A DNA stretch of 64,000 bases, taken from assembly GCA_963579025.1 (NCBI GenBank), contig CAUZFZ010000014.1, positions 1-64,000 of the forward strand, read 5' to 3'. Position 1 is the stretch's first letter; every line of letters begins with the position of its first letter. The translations under genes and the position numbers were made by a program. The stretch comes from CAUZFZ01 sp963579025. GTDB lineage: Bacteria > Planctomycetota > Planctomycetia > Planctomycetales > Planctomycetaceae. The notes beneath the pieces are model-generated. The model made no database searches and was not told the origin of the DNA. It worked only from the letters and a program-made list of their open reading frames with translations. Below, one piece after another: positions 46,095 through 53,692 of the stretch.

Positions 46095-48719
46095 GTGGTA
46101 CGTGTCCATCCCGACGGTTCGAAGCCGCAGCCGGACGTGTCCCGGTTTGTTGATGTCTGGAATCATCAACTGTGGCATCGGTACATGACGAATCTGCTTC
46201 CGCGGTTTCGGCACGTGCGATTTGTGGGGTACCCCAGTCTGAAGGACGTGCAGAACACGCGGATCGAGCGTCTGTACGTGCCCTTGAATCTCGGGCCGCG
46301 GCCGGTCACGCCGGATCAGGCCGAGGAAGCCGAGCGGCATGGCATTCAGGAATTGCTCGACGAACACGGACGGCTCGTCGTGCTGGGCGATCCCGGCTCG
46401 GGAAAGTCGACGCTGATCGCCCACCTGACAACACTGCTGGCTCTGCAGCGCAGCAGTCTCGTGATTCCGTTGCCCGTCACTCTGCGCGATTATCGCATCG
46501 GCAAACACGTCACGTTCGACGACCTGCTCGATCAATTCTGCCGACAGCCGTTCTGGCCCGAGGGACTCACGCGGGAGGACCTGACGGGCGTTCTGAACTC
46601 GGGGCAGGCTCTGATCCTGTTCGATGGGCTCGACGAGATCGGAAGTGTTGACGTGCGCAATCGACTGCGTGAACAGTTCTGGACCGCGTGTACGACCTAC
46701 CCGGACTGTCGCTGGGTGCTGACATCTCGAATCGTGGGGTACGACGCGGTTCCGTTCGACCGCTTTGCAACTGAGGACGTGGCTGCCGGTGCGTTGGGCA
46801 TGCACGACGACGGCGATTTCATTGATTTGTTGGGCGAAATGCCGAAGGAGGTTCGGCGAAAGATCCCTCGGCAACAGCATCTCGCCACAACCGTCTACAT
46901 CGTCCCGTTCACCGATGCCCAGATCGACCAGTTCGGACGAAACTGGTTTGCCGAGCGTGAAGACGATGATGATCAGGCGCAGACTGCCGCGGAAGAATTT
47001 GCCGCAGCCATCCGGAAACATCCCACGACGCACCGCCTGGCCCGCACGCCCAATCTGCTGACGATGATGGCCCTGATCTACCGTGTGCGGACACGACTTC
47101 CCAATGGCCGGACGCTGCTCTACGACGAGATCGCCGAGGCGTATCTGCAGACGATTCAGGCGCAGCGCAAGCTCGAACTGCCGCCCGCTCCGCTGGACAG
47201 TATGCGATCGTGGCTGGGATACGTGGCCTTTCAGATGCAGTTGCAGCGGCAGGCCACCGAGGATGACGACGACGACGGACGCGAGGTCCTGGCGAACGAG
47301 GATCAGGTCCGCACGTGGATTGCCGAGGCTATCGACAACAGCAGCCAGACGCCCGACCCAACGCTGCCGGCCCGGTTTGTGGATTACCTCGCCCGCCGCA
47401 GTGGCCTGCTGCTGCCACGCGGCCTGGATGATGCCGGGGCACCGTTGTTTGCCTTCATGCATCTGTCGTTTCAGGAGTACTTCGCCGCATGGCACATTCG
47501 CGATGTGATTACCGCGCCGCGCTGGCTCATGCGTGGCAGTCCCCGATCACCAACCGGGTCGGACGAACTGGCGGCATGGGCCGACAGTGACCGCTGGCGG
47601 GAAACACTGTTCTTTCTCGCCGAAATGCTGGCCAGCAAAAGCGACTGGCCGGACGAACTGGCGACCATCCTGTTTGGTGAAGACGTGACGCTGCTGAGCA
47701 ACGCGGCGGAGGCAGCGAGTGACACGCGCGCTGAACTGGCTGCGGCACTGGCCGTCGACCCGTACTCCGGACTGACCACGTCGTTGCGCCAGAAACTGGT
47801 GGAATCATGTTGTCGCTGGGAGGTCGCACGACAGGCTGCAGACCCCGAGTCAGATCGTCCGCCGGTCGTTATCGACGCCTTGCTCTCCGCCGACGGTGAG
47901 CAGTTGGCAACAGCCTGGAGAGTGTTTCTCGATGAGGCGCGCGACGCGAGTCTTCAGTCTCTCGATTTGAATCAGACGTCGGTGTCTGACCTGAGTGGTC
48001 TGTCTGGACTGTCGAGTCTTCGGATTCTCAATTTGACTCAGACGTCGGTGTCTGACCTGAGTGGTCTGTCTGGACTGTCGAGTCTTCAGTATCTCGATTT
48101 GACTCAGACGTCGGTGTCTGACCTGAGTGGTCTGTCTGGACTGTCGAGTCTTCAGTCTCTCGATTTGAATCAGACGTCGGTGTCTGACCTGAGTGGTCTG
48201 TCTGGACTGTCGAGTCTTCGGATTCTCCATTTGAATCAGACGTCGGTGTCAGACCTGAGTGGTCTGTCTGGACTGTCGAGTCTTCAGTATCTCGATTTGA
48301 CTCAGACGTCGGTGTCTGACCTGAGTGGTCTGTCTGGACTGTCGAGTCTTCGGATTCTCCATTTGAATCAGACGTCGGTGTCTGACCTGAGTGGTCTGTC
48401 TGGACTGTCGAGTCTTCAGTATCTCAATTTGAATCAGACGTCGGTGTCAGACGTGCGTGGTCTGTCTGGACTGTCGAGTCTTCGGATTCTCAATTTGAAT
48501 CAGACGTCGGTGTCTGACCTGAGTGGTCTGTCTGGACTGTCGAGTCTTCGGTATCTCCATTTGAATCAGACGTCGGTGTCTGACCTGAGTGGTCTGTCTG
48601 GACTGTCGAGTCTTCGGTATCTCCATTTGAATCAGACGTCGGTGTCGGACGACGCGGTCGCGGCGTTTAACGCTGCGCGCGAGCGGCAGGGCCTGAATAG
48701 TGTACATATAGTTAGATAG
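46095..48719 (+). CDS. NACHT-domain NTPase with leucine-rich repeats
   Basis: An 874-residue protein; the likely start is GTG 46095, three bases after the KAP stop, with CCGGAG about 9 nt upstream. Residues about 98-107 are Walker A (GDPGSGKSTL) and 173-183 Walker B (ALILFDGLDEI). FMHLSFQEYFAAWHI near residue 455 is the NACHT-family C-terminal motif. From residue 620 to about 853 there are ten 22-residue leucine-rich repeats plus a cap. No obvious effector domain lies in the first 95 residues. Bacterial NACHT proteins act in antiphage immunity; the NLR-like order here and the coupled KAP gene suggest the same, by inference. Confidence 0.88.
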   Translation: MVRVHPDGSKPQPDVSRFVDVWNHQLWHRYMTNLLPRFRHVRFVGYPSLKDVQNTRIERLYVPLNLGPRPVTPDQAEEAERHGIQELLDEHGRLVVLGDPGSGKSTLIAHLTTLLALQRSSLVIPLPVTLRDYRIGKHVTFDDLLDQFCRQPFWPEGLTREDLTGVLNSGQALILFDGLDEIGSVDVRNRLREQFWTACTTYPDCRWVLTSRIVGYDAVPFDRFATEDVAAGALGMHDDGDFIDLLGEMPKEVRRKIPRQQHLATTVYIVPFTDAQIDQFGRNWFAEREDDDDQAQTAAEEFAAAIRKHPTTHRLARTPNLLTMMALIYRVRTRLPNGRTLLYDEIAEAYLQTIQAQRKLELPPAPLDSMRSWLGYVAFQMQLQRQATEDDDDDGREVLANEDQVRTWIAEAIDNSSQTPDPTLPARFVDYLARRSGLLLPRGLDDAGAPLFAFMHLSFQEYFAAWHIRDVITAPRWLMRGSPRSPTGSDELAAWADSDRWRETLFFLAEMLASKSDWPDELATILFGEDVTLLSNAAEAASDTRAELAAALAVDPYSGLTTSLRQKLVESCCRWEVARQAADPESDRPPVVIDALLSADGEQLATAWRVFLDEARDASLQSLDLNQTSVSDLSGLSGLSSLRILNLTQTSVSDLSGLSGLSSLQYLDLTQTSVSDLSGLSGLSSLQSLDLNQTSVSDLSGLSGLSSLRILHLNQTSVSDLSGLSGLSSLQYLDLTQTSVSDLSGLSGLSSLRILHLNQTSVSDLSGLSGLSSLQYLNLNQTSVSDVRGLSGLSSLRILNLNQTSVSDLSGLSGLSSLRYLHLNQTSVSDLSGLSGLSSLRYLHLNQTSVSDDAVAAFNAARERQGLNSVHIVR
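47952..48653 (+). repeat. Ten-copy 66-bp tandem repeat encoding LRRs, plus partial 11th
   Basis: Full units start at 47952 and recur every 66 bases to 48611; an eleventh partial unit follows. Each codes L-x-x-L-x-L-x-QTSVSDLSGLSGLSS. The stretch coding QTSVSDLSGLSGLSS is near-identical in DNA among all units, while codons at repeat positions 2, 3, 5 and 7 differ. In-frame, so not a CRISPR array. Confidence 0.97.
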
Positions 48720-49117
48720 CGAGTCGCGAATACTGCCGAGTCCCGGTTTTCTGCGACGTTTTGCTCCGTCTGCGTGCCATCACGGGCCGACTCGGCGTCC
48801 TCATGAGCCGACTGAGGACGCTGACACTCCGACTGACGGGACTCACTGACGGCCGGACCATTCCCACACGCCGACCAGGCCGGGTCACACTCCGACAATG
48901 GCCAGTCACGCCTCGACGCACCTCCCTCAAACACCGTCGGCACTTCCCACCGGCCGAATCCTCGCGTGGCCGCTGGGAACGGGCCCGACCACGAAATCCG
49001 AGTTCCATGAGCGCACCGTCTCCCAGGCGAAGAGGTGACGATTCTTGCGAAGTGGCGCAGTCCCACTAAGGTTTCGTGTATCGGTCACCGCATCATTCTG
49101 CCGCAGGGGAGCGTACC
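48720..49117. other. Intergenic region after the NACHT-LRR gene
   Basis: No convincing gene in 398 bases. The middle has degenerate repeats of CGACTGA/CTGACxC and a 9-bp hairpin (48795-48821, GCGTCCTCA to TGAGGACGC) without a T-run. GGGGAG before 49118 is the ribosome site of the next gene. Confidence 0.6.
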
Positions 49118-50449
49118 ATGAAGAACGACGTATCAAACCGGCGTGATTTTCTGCAACGAGCTGGCGAAGTCACGACAGTCGCCGCCGGTGCGACAGCACT
49201 GGGCGGTGTCCACTCGTGGGCAGCTTCTGCCGCCGAACCCGTGCATCTCGGCATCATCGGCTGCGGCGGGATTATGACGCATCATGTCAAAGGGCTGGCG
49301 CCACGGGACGATGCGAAGATCGCATGGTTGTGCGACGTCGATCCGGCTCAGGTTGCTCGGATGGCTGGTGTCATCAGTGCCGCCGGAGCACGTCCGGCCA
49401 AACGGACGCTCAAGTACGAGGACGTGCTTAAGGATTCGAATGTTGATGCCGTCATTATTGCGACGCCGCATCACTGGCATGCACCCATCGCGCTGGAAGC
49501 GATGGCGGCCGGTAAGGACACGTACATCGAGAAGCCGATCTCACACGTCTTCAATGAAGGTCCGCTGATCATTGAGGCCGCGAAGAAGTACAAGCGAGTC
49601 GTGCAGCAGGGCAGTCAGATGCGCAGCAGTCCGGTGACCGCGAAGGCTCGGAAGCTGCTCGAGGATGGGATCATTGGTGACATCAAAGTCGCTCGGGCCT
49701 GGACGGCGGAAACTCGCAACGTCGTGAAGCCGGTTCCGGACAGTCAGCCGCCGTCTGGATGCGACTACGACCGCTGGCTCGGCCCGGCTCCGAAGCGTCC
49801 GTTTAATAAACATCGCTTTCATTCGACCTGGCGAATGTATCGCGATTACGGCAATGGTGAGATCGGCGATGATGGAATCCACGATCTCGATATGGCCGCC
49901 TGGGGACTGGGTGTTGATTCACTGCCGAAGCAGATCACCGCTCGCGGAAGTCGCATGATGCTGCACGGTCACGCCAGCGAGTATCCCGACAACATGCACG
50001 TCCAGTACGAGTACGAAGACGGCCGGTTGCTCATCTATGAGAACTACCCGTTTACAAGTTACGGCCTGCATGGCTTCGATAACGGCAATGTCTTCTACGG
50101 CACGAAGGGCTACATGATTTTCTCGCGTCGTGGAGCTTTCAGCGTGTTCCTTGGCCACAAAGGTGAACCCGGCCCGACCGAAGGCAAAGACCTGCGCGGT
50201 CAAAGAGGCTACACCGAGCACATGTCCGACTTCCTGGACGCCGTACGCACGCGGCGAGTGGAAACGGCGGCATCAGCACAGAAAGCGCACTTCAGTTGTT
50301 CTCTCGTGCATCTCGGAGAGATCGCCTACCGCACCGACGGCCGAGTCAACTTCGATCCTGCAAAAGGTGTGTTCATCGACAATGACATAGCCAACGGGAT
50401 GCTGACCAAGAACTACCGGGAGCCATTCGGTTTGCCCGAGACCGCATGA
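49118..50449 (+). CDS. Tat-exported Gfo/Idh/MocA-family oxidoreductase
   Basis: A 443-residue protein from ATG 49118 with GGGGAG 8 nt upstream. MKNDVSNRRDFLQRAG is a twin-arginine signal, so it is exported folded with its cofactor. The NAD-binding fold follows (LGIIGCGGIMTHHVKGL, then WLCDVDPAQ), with the family's EKPIS motif in YIEKPISHV and the substrate-side motif GDDGIHDLDMAAWGLG. Such periplasmic oxidoreductases are abundant in Planctomycetes and act on sugars or sugar-like substrates. Substrate unknown. Confidence 0.9.
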   Translation: MKNDVSNRRDFLQRAGEVTTVAAGATALGGVHSWAASAAEPVHLGIIGCGGIMTHHVKGLAPRDDAKIAWLCDVDPAQVARMAGVISAAGARPAKRTLKYEDVLKDSNVDAVIIATPHHWHAPIALEAMAAGKDTYIEKPISHVFNEGPLIIEAAKKYKRVVQQGSQMRSSPVTAKARKLLEDGIIGDIKVARAWTAETRNVVKPVPDSQPPSGCDYDRWLGPAPKRPFNKHRFHSTWRMYRDYGNGEIGDDGIHDLDMAAWGLGVDSLPKQITARGSRMMLHGHASEYPDNMHVQYEYEDGRLLIYENYPFTSYGLHGFDNGNVFYGTKGYMIFSRRGAFSVFLGHKGEPGPTEGKDLRGQRGYTEHMSDFLDAVRTRRVETAASAQKAHFSCSLVHLGEIAYRTDGRVNFDPAKGVFIDNDIANGMLTKNYREPFGLPETA

Positions 50450-50478
50450 CTCTGCACTTACTCAGTCTTGAAAAACAG

Positions 50479-50510
50479 AAAGCCCGACTCTCAAGTGAGA
50501 GTCGGGCTTT
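50479..50510. terminator. Bidirectional intrinsic terminator
   Basis: A 14-bp stem (AAAGCCCGACTCTC and its inverse, 50479-50492 and 50497-50510) around the 4-base loop AAGT. A/T runs flank both sides. It separates the convergent Gfo/Idh/MocA gene (plus) and the exported-protein gene (minus). Confidence 0.92.
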
Positions 50511-50550
50511 GTTATTCCACGGGAACTGTGACGCTTCGCCACATGCCCGA

Positions 50551-51336
50551 TCAATACGACGCGCGGCGGACGCTCGAATTGTAGATCGTCTTATTAAGCG
50601 CTTCCGGGTCGTTAGGATTCGGGACGGGAACCGGGACGGGAGGGAGTTCCTCGGGGACCGCTTCGAGTTTTTGCGGGACCGGCTGGGCCGCGCTGGGAAT
50701 CATGTGCTGCGGGACCCAGGCATGGTTGATGCGACGCCATTGCCAGAAGGTGCCATCCGGCGCCATCTCGCAGTTGCGCACGTGCCATGTGCGAGGATCG
50801 GGTGGTGGTGGCAGAATGTTTTTCGGCTGCCAGACTGGGACCGTCTGATAGTAATAACCCATCTGTGTCGTGTCCGTCGGCTGGGCAATGATGGGATAGC
50901 TTCGGGCTCCCGCACGGGGGCCGGCGCCGGGTTGGCCAGCGAAGTGTTCCGGGCGGTAGTTCTGATACACGGGCTGGACTCGCTTGATCGGCCGGTTGCC
51001 GACGTTGGACCAGCCATAGTCTGGTGGCAGGGCGTAGTAGTCGGGGTCCAGTAGCCAGCGAACTGCCGGCGGCGTCCAGACACCCATATGCCCCGGGCAA
51101 TTGGGCTGGCCGCAGGTATTGCAACAGCCGTGAAACGGCAGGGGCATGTAAGTCCAGTATGTGGGATTCGGTGGCTGTCGCCGTTTGGCCGGTATGTGTG
51201 CGTAGTACTGGTAGATTTTGTCTGGGTGCGGGACAGGAACTCGGGCAGCCCCATCCTGTGCGTGCAGTGTCGTGCTGAACAGGCCGATCCCGGCCAGGCA
51301 CAGCATGGACGAGCGAAGGGCGGTGTGAAGCGTCAT
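50551..51336 (-). CDS. Exported Tyr/Pro-rich hypothetical protein
   Basis: A 261-residue protein from ATG 51336 (MTLHTALRSSMLCLAGIGLF, cleaved near LHAQ); the longer open frame upstream overlaps the next gene and is not coding. The mature part has a Cys-rich spot (FHGCCNTCGQPNCPGHMG) and is rich in Pro, Tyr and Trp, ending in a Pro/Val-rich tail. No family recognised. The first of three small exported Pro/Tyr-rich proteins in a row on the minus strand, which may share a cell-envelope role. Confidence 0.7.
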   Translation of the reverse strand: MTLHTALRSSMLCLAGIGLFSTTLHAQDGAARVPVPHPDKIYQYYAHIPAKRRQPPNPTYWTYMPLPFHGCCNTCGQPNCPGHMGVWTPPAVRWLLDPDYYALPPDYGWSNVGNRPIKRVQPVYQNYRPEHFAGQPGAGPRAGARSYPIIAQPTDTTQMGYYYQTVPVWQPKNILPPPPDPRTWHVRNCEMAPDGTFWQWRRINHAWVPQHMIPSAAQPVPQKLEAVPEELPPVPVPVPNPNDPEALNKTIYNSSVRRASY

Positions 51337-51410
51337 GTTTCCGCTTTCAGATTCGGGACGTTTGTCAGAAATCGAGCCGAAGCATCGCCGGGTCTGGTAA
51401 TGAACGATGA

Positions 51411-52343
51411 TTAGAAGCGGGGTCGGACCAGAGACGAGATTGGTGTCAGCCGACTCGAAGGCGTGCCCCAGCCGAAGTTGTATTGGTAATGCACATTCGG
51501 TGGCAGCGGGATGGCCGTGGGAACTCCCGTGGCGGGAGCCGCGTACAACTGGCTGTCGCGTGCGTCCCAGTGGTCTGGCTGAGCGGCATAGATTCGCTCG
51601 TATTGACCGAATGGAGCACACCCCTCACCGCAGCAACCGCGTGGCTTGAAGTAATTCAACTTGTTGTGGAGGTGGGCTCCCCATACGTGATTGCGGTACG
51701 CCCGGCGGCACTCGAATTCCATTCGCTGCTGCTGCAGCCAGAAGTCCACCGCATTGGGCTGACGATAGGGACCCAGGCCCAGATCCTGTTTGATACCACA
51801 TTCCCACATCCACAGATCACGTTTCAGGTCGCCTACCGTATACGGTCGACCGGCGCAGACTTCGGGGCTGAGACCACCCCCCGGTGTGGCAAAGCAAGGC
51901 GCCGAGTTTGGGCAGGCGCCGTTCATGCATCCACCAAGCTGGTTAGTCGCCGATCCGCAGGCGTTGCAACCGGCGGACGGTTGACTGGCCACGGCACGAG
52001 GTCCACAGGTCATGCCGACACCACAAGCATTACCACGGCGACCAGCGGTTGGAACTCTTGCAACTCCGTCCGCTTCTTCCGCCTGCGTGGCAGCTGGTTC
52101 TTCGGCTGTGGGTGCAGCAGGCTGCGCCGGATCAGGTGTCGCCGGTTGTATCGGAGCTGGAACGGGTACTGGCACGGGTGCCGGTGGTACTGCTGGTTCG
52201 GCTGTGGGGGCTGGTGCCGCCGGTTTCGGTGGCGCCTCCGGTGCGGGCGGAGCCGGTGCGTCCTGAGCCAGCAGTCCGGCCGGGACGAGCAGACACACGG
52301 CGATTGCGGCCCGCAGTCGAAGTGGGTTGAATCGAGTCACCAT
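51411..52343 (-). CDS. Exported Pro/Ala-rich hypothetical protein with Cys-rich segment
   Basis: A 310-residue protein from ATG 52343 (MVTRFNPLRLRAAIAVCLLV, cleaved at LLAQ). A long Pro/Ala/Glu linker (about residues 29-95) leads to a Cys/Gly-rich domain (GNACGVGMTCGP, GCNACGSATNQLGGC) and an aromatic C-terminal half ending YQYNFGWGTPSSRL. Probably a wall- or envelope-associated protein. Not a recognised family. It lies 74 nt upstream of the previous gene in the same direction, so it may be co-expressed. Confidence 0.68.
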   Translation of the reverse strand: MVTRFNPLRLRAAIAVCLLVPAGLLAQDAPAPPAPEAPPKPAAPAPTAEPAVPPAPVPVPVPAPIQPATPDPAQPAAPTAEEPAATQAEEADGVARVPTAGRRGNACGVGMTCGPRAVASQPSAGCNACGSATNQLGGCMNGACPNSAPCFATPGGGLSPEVCAGRPYTVGDLKRDLWMWECGIKQDLGLGPYRQPNAVDFWLQQQRMEFECRRAYRNHVWGAHLHNKLNYFKPRGCCGEGCAPFGQYERIYAAQPDHWDARDSQLYAAPATGVPTAIPLPPNVHYQYNFGWGTPSSRLTPISSLVRPRF

Positions 52344-52513
52344 AATCGTCGTCCCTGATCGCTGTGGTTTGAGGAGCCGGGCTGGCATTCTGTTCCGAAT
52401 ATCCAGTGCTCTGTCATAGGTGGAACTTAGGGCGCGTGCAGAAACTATTTTCGGTCTTCCGGGAGCTTCGCCCTCCCCGTTGTTTCTGCACTTGTCCTTA
52501 GGGTCGGTCGTTT

Positions 52514-52577
52514 GTAGCCGGAGTCGCAAGACTTCGGGACTTGCCGGGCGGAACCGAATTCTTGCGAATCCGGCTAC
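52514..52577. repeat. GTAGCCGG palindrome (copy 1)
   Basis: Arms 52514-52537 and 52554-52577 are inverted copies over 24 bases, beginning GTAGCCGGAGTCGCAAG, with two mismatches, around a 16-base loop. The design matches the neighbouring copy at 52634. Confidence 0.88.
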
Positions 52578-52633
52578 CCTGAAATACTGGTTTGATACAG
52601 CACCAGTGCTGTGTCAGCCGTGAAGTGATGGAT

Positions 52634-52696
52634 GTAGCCGAACTCGCCAGAGTTTGGTTTCCGCGGGTCCGGCCAAAGTCTGGCGACTTCGGCTAC
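52634..52696. repeat. GTAGCCGA palindrome (copy 2)
   Basis: Arms 52634-52657 and 52673-52696 are inverted copies over 24 bases, beginning GTAGCCGAACTCGCCAG, with two mismatches. Related in outer bases and layout to copy 1 but with a different inner sequence. Confidence 0.88.
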
Positions 52697-52719
52697 CCAT
52701 CTAAACGCGACCGACACAG

Positions 52720-53241
52720 CTAGTTACGGTTTCGGCCCAGGTTGAAGACGTTGGTGTTCATCGGTGGGACGAACATCGCCTTCCACGGGATTCTCGAGCT
52801 GTATTTGGTTTTGACTTCCGTACCCATCAGCTCCCATCGGTCGTGCGATTCCATGCCAAAGGGTGTCAGCAGCCAGTTGCCACGGACGCGGTAGTAGAAG
52901 GGTGGGTACAACCCTCGGTATTCGTGTTCGTGCATCAACTCATGCGGCGCGAATGCCTGGTTCGTGTACATCGTGCCGCCGACCTGGGCCGGAATGTCCT
53001 GGCTGGGTGTTGGATAAAGTGGCGCTCCCAGTTGCGGGTACTGACCTTTGGCCACCGTTGGCCCATACATTCCCCGTCGAGGAGTTGGATGCGACGTCGC
53101 TCGGGCAATCCGCTGCGGCGCGGCATATCCACCGGGGTATGCCCGAGGGGTCTGGTACGGATACGGCACCTGAGCTGCGGCCTGGTCCAGACATACGCTC
53201 GTCAACAGAACCGCGAACAGTGGTAGTGAGCTGCGAACCAT
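52720..53241 (-). CDS. Exported Tyr/Pro-rich hypothetical protein
   Basis: A 173-residue protein with a signal peptide (MVRSSLPLFAVLLTSVCLDQ, cleaved near AAAQ). The mature part has YPYQTPRAYPGGYAAPQR and later HEHEYRGLYPPFYYRVRGNW. No cysteines in the mature part. No family recognised; composition and position tie it to the two exported proteins downstream on this strand. Confidence 0.68.
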   Translation of the reverse strand: MVRSSLPLFAVLLTSVCLDQAAAQVPYPYQTPRAYPGGYAAPQRIARATSHPTPRRGMYGPTVAKGQYPQLGAPLYPTPSQDIPAQVGGTMYTNQAFAPHELMHEHEYRGLYPPFYYRVRGNWLLTPFGMESHDRWELMGTEVKTKYSSRIPWKAMFVPPMNTNVFNLGRNRN

Positions 53242-53692
53242 GACTCTCTCCCGGGACCGCTAGAACGAGCTTCACGAGCCGACATCCATGCCGGTTGTTT
53301 TGTGTGCAGGTCCCTCGAAACGGTGATCGTTCAGAGGCTCATGCACTACGTGAATTCGGCCACTGCGGATTGCTCCGATGAATCATTCTGTGAGCTTCGA
53401 GGCGATTCGGTGGTGTTTGCAGAATCTGTTGGTACGTAAAGACTTACGAGCAGCCTTAGAATCCTGACAAGTGTTGTGACGGCTACAATCCGGTGACTCA
53501 CTGTGGTGGGAAAAGTCTCGCTGATCGTTACACTTTGCCGCTTCACGACCGCGGTCCGGGCGACGTTCAGTGACGTCGCTCTTCCATACGCCGGATGCGT
53601 ACGAATCAGCCTGGAATCGAAGCCGTCTGGTACAGACGCATGTAGACCCGGCTTGCGGTGAATCGCTTTGAGCGAAGTTTCGGGAGGATCCC
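53242..53692. other. Divergent intergenic region before the GyrA-type gene
   Basis: 451 bases between an exported protein (minus) and the gyrA-type gene (plus). Frames on both strands here look like non-coding shadows. It should contain promoters for both genes, but none can be named with confidence. GGGAGG (53682-53687) is the ribosome site of the TTG start at 53693. Confidence 0.6.

Larger units (their letters stand above)
52344..52719. other. Intergenic region with two related inverted repeats
   Basis: No convincing gene in 376 bases. It is dominated by two GTAGCC-type palindromes (52514-52577 and 52634-52696), each annotated separately. Confidence 0.7.

Noticed and set aside
46065..47495. 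476-residue minus-strand frame under the NACHT gene
   Set aside because: Low-information composition and complete overlap with a gene carrying Walker motifs on the plus strand.
47952..48653. CRISPR-like array
   Set aside because: Units are directly adjacent 66-bp repeats without unique spacers and read in frame as LRRs.
47850..48707. Minus-strand frames coding repeated KTRQSRQTTQVRHRRL peptides
   Set aside because: They are the antisense of the LRR tandem repeat; the plus frame has the domain signatures and a ribosome site.
48795..48821. Hairpin after the NACHT-LRR gene as a terminator
   Set aside because: Nine-base stem but no T-run; not enough to call a terminator.
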